From NCBI GenBank assembly GCA_949316235.1, contig OX438742.1, positions 9,738,815 through 9,802,814 on the forward strand: DNA of 64,000 nt. Reading direction: 5' to 3'. The translations under genes and the position numbers were made by a program. How positions within the stretch are numbered: position 1 is the stretch's first letter; each line of letters begins with the position of its first letter. Source of the DNA: Oegoconia quadripuncta (lineage: Eukaryota; Arthropoda; Insecta; Lepidoptera; Autostichidae). Below, piece after piece: positions 56,991 to 64,000 of this stretch. The notes beneath the pieces are model-generated. The model ran no database searches. It was not told the DNA's origin and was given only the letters and a program-made list of their open reading frames with translations.

Positions 56991-58555
56991 CCCTCGAGAG
57001 CAAAAGTTACGGGTCACTAGCATTTCCTTCAATATCTTGAAAATGAATAAAGCTAGCGTATTGAAATAAATTGAACCTTATAGACAATGTAATGTTATTA
57101 AAATAAAATGCATTAAATTTATTACTGATAGTTTATTTTATTTTATTTAAAACGAAAAAGTAAAAATGGCGTCATTTGCTTGCAAAACCAAAATTGGAAA
57201 TATTGAACTTTTTATATTTACATGTAATTTTTACACATTTTAGTACTTAGTATTAACCTCATGTGCTGTCTGTATCACTGTAATGCGATTCGGCTGCTGT
57301 ACACCAAGTTTCTGAAACACTGTTGGGGAATGTTCTCCCATTCCTCTACCAATCCATGTTTCAACTCACGCAGCGTAATTGAAGGACGATCTCGTTGCCT
57401 TACGCGTCTTCCAAGCTCGTCCCAGGCATGCTCGATTGGGTTAAGGTCGGGACTACGTGCTGGCAACACCATGGGATGAATACCCACATCATGCAGGTAG
57501 TCTTGCACTACACGAGCAGTATGGGAATGGGCGTTATCGTGCATAAAAATAGCATTTTCACCGAGTCTTGCCATAAATGGACCGACGTGCTCATTTAGCA
57601 TTTCTTCCACGTACCTTTCGCCATTCAGAGTACCATTTTCAATCAGTACTAGCTCTGTTTGACTTTCCGCAGAAAATCCAGCCCACACGAGTACCGAACC
57701 TCCACCGTATGCCACCTTTTCTTCAGTACAGGCTTGCATGAATCATTCTCCTGGTCTTCTGTACACCTTTGCCCTTCAGTCATGTTTACACAGCATAAAT
57801 TTAGATTCGTCCGAGAACACGACTTTTGACCAGTCTTCAATCGTCCAATCCGAGTGTTTGCGTTTATAAATTCGTCTTGCTGTACGATGGTGCCTTTCAA
57901 GTTTAGGACCATGTGCCGGTCTAAATTGTTTCAAATTTGCTTCACCATGTCACCGTCTTACAGTCCAAGCACTGGGGTTGTTTGCACCAAACCCTAAAAA
58001 TGTTGAGTCAATGCTTTTCCTGTAAGAAATCGATTTCGCAACATAGTGTTGACAAGATATTGATCCTCCCGTGCCTTCGTACACCTGGGTCTGCCTGGTG
58101 TTGGCCTGTGTAGATTTGAACCAGTTTCTAGCAACCACTGACGAACACGCTGAACTGTTGCCAACGATACACCGACTATTCTTGCAGTTTCTCGCTGGCC
58201 TCTCCCATTTTCTAGCATAGTGAGGATTCTCGTACATTCCTCTGGTGTAAGTGACATAATTACTGCTTTAATAATAACTATTCGATACCTAGGACACTTC
58301 TTTTATACACATTTTATGACAGAACAGAAACAAAAGCATAGAAAGTTGCGAAAATTAGAAATTCTAATTTGAACAAAAACGATTATTTGGTTTATAATTT
58401 TTTTAATGCATTACTTCACGCCAACCAATAAGTTTTTACACGTGTAATGAAGGTTTATTAAATTGTCTATAAGGTTCAATTTATTTCAATACGATAGTTT
58501 TATTCGTTTTCAAGATATTGAAGTAAATGCAAGTGACCCGTAACTTTTGCTCTTG
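56991..58555 (-). mobile_element. Full-length Tc1-like transposon
   Basis: A 1565-bp element with inverted ends of about 90 bp (agagcaaaagttacgggtca inward to aaccttatagacaat), flanked by TA at 56989-56990 and 58556-58557. The extreme left end has a few extra bases (ccctcg). It encodes the transposase at 57275-58257. Confidence 0.92.
57275..58257 (-). pseudogene. Tc1-family DD34E transposase, broken
   Basis: Cut-and-paste transposase of the Tc1 family. The start Met at 58257 opens MSLTPEECTRILTMLENGRG with a helix-turn-helix (GQRETARIVGVSLATVQRVR) and a 'GRPR' hook. The frame shifts near 57995-58010 into a continuation ending NNPSAWTVRR. In-frame stops follow at about 57951, at the 'HD-stop-RAKVYRR' site (about 57777), and just before FMQACTEEK (about 57741). 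The catalytic residues all survive: Asp in VVFSDESKF, Asp in FMHDNAHSH, Glu in SPDLNPIEHAWDELGRR, 34 residues between the last two. The C-terminus is complete. One frameshift plus three nonsense codons make it inactive in cis; the intact TIRs could still be mobilised by a related enzyme. Confidence 0.92.
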
Positions 58556-58557
58556 TA

Positions 58558-58927
58558 ATTATTTGAATACTTATATGAAATACTTTTGACCTACAGTCAC
58601 ATCTTCAATGGATATTTAAATATCTAATAAATTAAAAATATATTGCACAGTTCTAATTTTATATTACTGAAAAAAAGTTTTCATCATTGTGTTGTTCACA
58701 AAAGCATTTTCGTTATGCAGTCACAGTTCATAAAACTTTTTGGTTTAATCTTATTTGATGGTCTATTTATTTTTTTAATATCTTTATTGTTCAAACCATT
58801 TGTTACAGAAATGTGCATTGAATAAAAGTTATAAACAAAGGAGAGCTTAACTCCGAAAGAGTTGAAATTGCTAAAGGTATTCATTCTTTTTTGACGTATT
58901 AGGGTAGTCCGCTACTATGCAGTTAAA
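58558..58927. other. No gene recognised
   Basis: AT-rich; the two overlapping 60-codon frames (58643-58884) have no motif. Confidence 0.5.
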
Positions 58928-59319
58928 TCTAATTAATATTATAAAGGCGAAAGTTTGTTTGTTTGTTTCTTTGTTTTGTGTAGTGGTTAGAAACTCTGAC
59001 TGCATTACCAAAAGGTCGCGGGTTCGAATCCCGCTAGGGCATATGTTTGTATAATGAATACAGATATGTGTACCCGAGTAATGGGTGTTTTTCATTTATA
59101 TATGAAATAATTTACAAAAAAAGTGTAAGTGCAAAGATATTTATTTATTTTATTTGTTTCTCAATCACTGCGCAACAGATGAACGGATTTGGATGAAACT
59201 TGGCATATAGACAGAACATACCCTGGATTAAATATAGGATAGTTCCCGCGGGATAAACAAATTAAACATATCCGCGATAAAATAATTGAAAGCAGGCGAA
59301 GCCGCGGGCGGGAAGCTAG
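58928..59319 (+). mobile_element. Helitron H1 interrupted by a SINE
   Basis: The 5' part tctaattaatattataaagg (after A) to about 58968 and the 3' part from about 59152 (tttgtttctcaatcactgcg) to ctag at 59316-59319 (followed by T) are separated by a SINE A copy. Confidence 0.88.
58969..59150 (+). mobile_element. SINE family A inside the Helitron
   Basis: gtgtagtggttagaaactct, B box gcgggttcgaatcccgc, cccgagtaatgggtg, truncated at the 3' side into a T/A-rich tail. The repeated tttgtttct on both sides is a likely target duplication. The first bases of the head are missing. Confidence 0.85.
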
Positions 59320-59494
59320 TAGTTAATATTTACGTGGCGAGCAAAAACAGATTTTTTATTTTTGCCAAAGAATTTACTAGTATTAGTATTATGAGTTACA
59401 AGGTTTGTAATGCAATTTATCACAACATATATAATTTACCCACGACAGAACGACAGAAAATATCATAAAGTATATACCCAAAAGAAGAGATCGC

Positions 59495-59625
59495 TTTTAG
59501 TGATAAGGTCGCCAAATTGTACATTCTATTCTTACCAATTTTCAGAACCTGTATTTTGTTATCTGTTGTGCAATAAAGTGTATTTGTATTGTATTGTATT
59601 GTATTGTATTGTATTGTATTGTAAT
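59495..59625 (+). mobile_element. LINE 3' end with (ATTGT)n tail
   Basis: gataaggtcgccaaattgta and gtgcaataaagtgtatttgt lead into about eight ATTGT units (59584-59622). It resembles the 3' UTR of a common lepidopteran RTE-like LINE, as I recall it. No coding part is present. Confidence 0.65.
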
Positions 59626-60420
59626 TTATACGTCTTTGAGGCAAGAAGTAGTCTGCGACCGGTGTTTGTATGTCTGTAACCATTTTCCTTCAAAAGTGCT
59701 AGACTGATTTAGATGCGGTTATTTGCATCACATTGAAATTACAACAGCCACATTAATTGCCTATGAGACAAAAATATAATCGACGGACACTTCCTTTGTT
59801 GGAATCGATTAAACATAAAAACAACACTATACACTGGAACATCCGTATATCCCTTGGGGTAAATAGTCTTTACTTTACCGTCGCAGCAAATCATCTCAAA
59901 GCAAAATGAAAATTCAATTTAATTCATCACTGCTAAATTAAAAATAGACTATGTTCCTTCCCCCTTCAAATATCGCACAGGGGAAAGCACGACTCTCAGT
60001 AATAATAATACTAATAGTAATAATAAAAACAACGATAATATCATCATGGTGCCATCTTTAAATCTGTCACTCCGCAACTGTCAATTGCGTGACGTAATCT
60101 AAATGCTGCGCTCCTATTGGTGACAAACGAGCGTGCAACCCGCGGTGAGGGGAGGCGCTTTCATTATTAATCTAGGGCCACTTGGCGAGTTGGCACAGAT
60201 TACCCTGCGTTACCCTTTGTGTCTCTGACTCTGGGGTTGCCTTTGTAACGGCTAGTCATTTATTAATCGCGGCTCTTATTTTATTGTTTGTTGTTCAAAG
60301 CCTCGGGGGTTGAAGTATAGCGGCAATTAATGAAACGATAATACAATGCAATACGTTTTATTGTTGAGCAATGTCAGTTGAACTTCTTTTTTTTTCAAAA
60401 CTTTTTCTCCGATATGAAAC
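59626..60420. other. No gene; GC-richer segment at 60060-60200
   Basis: The segment with cctattggtgacaaacgagc and cgcggtgaggggaggcgc holds a CCAAT-type box (inverse attgg) but no exon is credible nearby. Confidence 0.4.
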
Positions 60421-61164
60421 CTTAGTTCTTGCCACTTATGACAATTTCAAATTTTTGGTGACTACAATTTCTTTCGGTCGGTCGGCTGACAGTGGTGTTT
60501 GGAGAAATAGGTAGTACAGTCAATGGCACGACGAGTGTAATACTATCTATGTAAGCTGGTCGCGCGACGCTACCGGAAATATGTACGCTTCGAGACCTGC
60601 TTATACTGCAATGGTTACCTACCGGACCTATCAAATAATACTAATATAAATATCGCCGTGTTTTATTTTTTTTGGTTGTTGTTCGTGTGAATCAGACCAG
60701 AAATCCAAACTTGTGAGGCTAGGCTAGACCCACAGGCATGTTAGCTATTTGCCGCGCAGCGAATAGATATTACAGACTAACAAAGAATTTGAATCTCAAC
60801 AGCGTACGATTGGCTACTTGCAAAAATTTATATTACGAAAATTTCATAACACTAAGGACAAAAATGAATTTTGTATACAGGGTGAATATTTCAAGTGGAC
60901 GTGGATGGCCAAATCCCAAACTATGGGTAATAGCGAAAAGTACTCAAAGGGATCTCGGACCCGATTTTGCTGAAAATTAAAACTGCATCATTGGATTTTT
61001 GAAAAATCAATACTAGCCAGGAATCGAACACGTGCATTTTGAAGAAAAAAAAAACATATTTTGTATCATTACACCATTTGATAGTGTCGCTAATAAGCAA
61101 CGAATTCTGGGAAGTATACGGCAAACTTTTTGGTAAATATATGATATTTTTGACCCCAATATTA
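60421..61164. other. No gene recognised
   Basis: Part of 60520-60650 weakly resembles the 25.2-kb MITE (gtgtaat...gcgacgct). The frame 60738-60980 is unrecognised. Confidence 0.4.
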
Positions 61165-61246
61165 AAGTGAGTGGTTCCCGCAAGATAAACAAATTTCAGC
61201 GATAAAGTTATTCCACGCAGGCGAAGCCACGGGCCAAATGCTACTA
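61165..61246 (+). mobile_element. Helitron H1 3' fragment
   Basis: ggttcccgcaagataaacaa, gcgataaagttattccacgc, and aggcgaagccacgggc, ending near gctacta. The 5' part is missing. Confidence 0.75.
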
Positions 61247-63684
61247 ATAGGAATAAACTAGCAGAAGTTTTTCAAAAAGTTAATTAAAAAGCAACCAAGT
61301 GCTCGTATGACACGAATTAACTTAGAGTTCCGTCCATACCATATAGGTTTTACAAAATCGCATACCTTTGACTTAACCTTATGACTTTGGATCAAAGCTT
61401 ATTTAACAGACCGTAAAATTAACTTGCTTATTAACTGGAAAAAGCGGGTACTTAAAAATTTGTCTATTTTGTTCAAAATAATTTTCGTTGAGAATGTCGA
61501 ATACCTTTATAAAAGTATATAGGTAAGTACGCCGTAGGCACGAAATATTCACTGACATAAAAATATATTAAGGAATTAAAAATTTATGTCCTACGCAATG
61601 AACATTCTAAATGTCTCAGAACAAGTTTATTCAGGTAATTAGTAATTTGCACTGGCCAACATATTTAAAGTCATGAACGGTGTAAAATTTAAGTACTTTA
61701 AAGCTAACCACGTAGGTGTAGTGTAACCGTTTTATGTAAAGAAACATACTTCCCCGTGTGACGTGTAAAAAAGTACCTAATTACCTACTTATTTGTACTT
61801 TTAACTATTTGTGGGTTTAACAAAGTAACACTATACGTGGTTTAAGCTTAAAACTACTTACATTTACACCCTGTATATTTCAGAACCTTATTGTGAAAAT
61901 GCTCTAATAAAACTCATGGAAAAAAAAGAAATATGGATATGACCACAAAAGCTTATACATTGTATTTAAATTAATTACTGACCTTTCGCATCCAGAGCTC
62001 TTGCTTATCGCAATATCTCTCAAAGGCTGACATATCTTCCTTTTATATGATATTTTCTTTCAAAGTATTTAATTGTTGAAGATGCAAAATAAAAATATGA
62101 AATAGACGCGTTTTACCCTAAATAAAACGATGTATTAACTTAGCTTAGAAGCTTATTGTACATCTAGCCACTTTCTTTCCCGTTTTGTGTGCTATCTTTT
62201 TCTATCTGTCTCGCTCGCTCATGTCTTGTCATCAGGCGTGGGGTGGCCATGGAAATAATAAGTCCATGGGGGTGGCAGGTTTTGGAAAATCCTGCTCGTC
62301 CCATCTCGCCATTGTGTCGAGTGTCAACCAGACAGAAATATAACCCTCTAATGAGTTTATATGCGTTTTATTTATGGTAAAACGCATCTATTAAACCACT
62401 TGACCGTTATTAGAAGCTCAATATAAATGACACCTGTTTATTATCGCTTGCTGAATTTACCAATGTGACAGTATCCTTTCTTTGTTATTGTAATAAGATA
62501 TGAAGAATGAAGTAGGTGTCTTTATATAAAGGAGAAAATAAATGTGCGTAACAAATGCAATAATTATCATGAACTAAATCATTCAACTGACTACGGATGA
62601 CGAAGGAAGTAGGTATAACTGAGAAATTATTAACACATGAATGAATCGCGACGATAACATTTTTGAAAAAAATTTACCGACTTCCAGTGTCGTATATTCA
62701 ATAGAGAAATTGTCGACCTAATTTCTAGACGCCATAGCAGACCTCACACTTCCAGGAATGCAGAGATGCCAGCTTCCTTTCAAAAGTTTTATCCACCTGG
62801 TGCTGGCACACCTCAGTAAGTCATAAATAAATTCGATCGATCGATTCGACTAAGGGCGTCTCTTATTTAATAAAACTATAATACAAGTATTCCAGTATAG
62901 GATCAAGGTTTTGATTCTTGTCATTATGCTGTAATCTTCATCCGGACTATATGTAATTATTGCACTCAGTTTTTTACCCCAGCCAGAGAGTAAAGAATTA
63001 TAAAAACATTATTTAAAACTCAATGACTGTCATCTACGCATAGCAGCGTCAGGTTATGTATTTTGCGCTCGCATAGGCGTGATGAACAGTATGAAAAATA
63101 TTGTTATAGTTTACTGAATAGCCATTGAGATAATAAGCAAAAATATTAATGTGAAACATTGAAGATTTGTAATTTTTAAGAAATATCCTTCTTGATCAGT
63201 GTTTTTATTCTTGAGAGTAGTCTGCACTACAAAGGGTAGAAACCACGGATTTGTGTAGAACAACTGTGTTGCTTGTACGAAAATTGAAATGTCAAGTATT
63301 GAGCAAGATCTTCATCCGACACTCTAATTAAAGAGCAGTACCGGTGAGACTCGATAGGCATTTCTAAGCATGAGCCACGCAGCGTAGACGATGAACGTGC
63401 TACTCAAATTTTAGAATGTAACCCTCATCGTCTAGCAAGCGGTAGATTTGAGGTAGGACTCTTAAGGAAAGCAGATAAGCTTGTCGTGCCATAGTTATAG
63501 ATTAGCCTTATCCAGATTTGTAAGCTTAGAAGTTAATGATAAAAGATCCCGTGTATGCAGAAAGGTACAGACAGAATATCCACGACGTATTAGCAAAGGA
63601 ATTAGTATTGGGAAAGCTCGTTCCATCGTAGACCTTATCTCGACATTAGTCCAGATTAAGGTCAAGAGCAATCCCATTCTAATT
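61247..63684. other. No gene recognised
   Basis: About 2.4 kb with no family match. A short inverted pair (agacgatga / tcatcgtct) lies at about 63385-63435. Confidence 0.5.
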
Positions 63685-63710
63685 AAAAAAAAAAAAAAAA
63701 AAAAAAAAAA
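63685..63710 (+). repeat. A26 homopolymer
   Basis: Twenty-six A residues followed by T6. This could be a retrotransposed poly(A) tail or a polymerase/assembly length artefact. The A-run inflates the small frame 63481-63735. Confidence 0.9.
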
Positions 63711-64000
63711 TTTTTTGTTTTTCATCAATCGCTAACTAATTCAGCGGTTAGTGACTGATTAAATAAGCCTTCACTGTTTGGGAACGTTTTTTGAGTGCAT
63801 TCTGATTATAATAGAAACACTCTTGTCTGCTCTTGTTTTAGTTTGCCAATCTTGTGCAGCTATAACTACTAGATTGATGTATGATAGGTTATGTCTCTGA
63901 ATGTATGGATGGTTAAATCGTTCTCTTGTAAATATTACATTGTTCATACCATTACCACCTTCGAAATTTGCTCCACATCATCCGTGCACCTCATCCTTTC

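Noticed and set aside
59584..59622. (ATTGT)n as a free microsatellite
   Set aside because: It directly follows an aataaa signal and LINE 3' UTR-like sequence, so it is better read as a retrotransposon tail.
1..64000. CRISPR array, prokaryotic operon, rRNA, LTR retrotransposon or endogenous virus
   Set aside because: No regular direct repeat-spacer array, Shine-Dalgarno-linked genes, rRNA block, paired LTRs, or viral protein signature was seen.

Overview
The window is AT-rich eukaryotic intergenic or intronic DNA, almost certainly from a moth or butterfly (Lepidoptera). This rests on the repeat content: several tRNA-derived SINE families, non-autonomous Helitrons with TC...CTAG ends inserted between A and T, mariner and Tc1 elements with TA target sites, and non-LTR retrotransposon 3' ends with short tandem tails such as (GAATT)n, (ATTGT)n and (ATTG)n. 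No operon, prokaryotic gene, rRNA, CRISPR array or virus genome is visible. No complete host gene is present. The best host-gene candidate is a pair of possible exons on the + strand (1760-1847 and 26119-26286) with matching splice phase; if real, most of the window is intron.

Layout. 0-14 kb: a 417-bp terminal-inverted-repeat element (273-689), a decayed Helitron end carrying two perfect 44-bp palindromes (710-859), SINE copies, a Helitron (3961-4210), retrotransposon 3' ends near 5.1 kb and 9.8-10.3 kb, and much unassigned AT-rich DNA. 14.9-17.1 kb: a 2130-bp element with two 646-bp, nearly identical inverted arms, TA flanks, internal 142-bp spaced repeats, a small nested MITE and a transposase-like C-terminal frame. 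19-20.2 kb: an internally deleted mariner whose third catalytic Asp is Asn, then a LINE tail. 21-27 kb: SINEs, a Helitron invaded by a MITE, and the better candidate exon. 27.7-32.5 kb: Helitrons, a non-LTR C-terminal fragment, a GC-rich repeat, and a 5'-truncated but otherwise open Jockey-like reverse transcriptase (30460-32234).

34-48 kb: Helitrons, SINEs, a second, inverted copy of the 28-kb retrotransposon fragment (36.6-37.0 kb), a LINE C-terminus (38.45-38.69 kb), and a triple-nested insertion at 44.05-44.55 kb (LINE fragment and Helitron inside one SINE) that can be un-nested base by base. 48-56 kb: a hAT-derived element with a transposase C-terminal remnant, more SINEs and Helitrons, a GC-rich patch with a CRE-type octamer, and the inverted partner of the first TIR element. 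57-64 kb: a full-length Tc1 element with long TIRs and a broken DD34E transposase, a SINE nested in a Helitron, another LINE 3' end, and unassigned DNA ending near an A26 run.

The genes here do not form a pathway. The elements form a record of successive transposition, with autonomous families (LINE, mariner, Tc1, hAT) mostly broken and short non-autonomous families (SINE, Helitron, MITE) in the majority.
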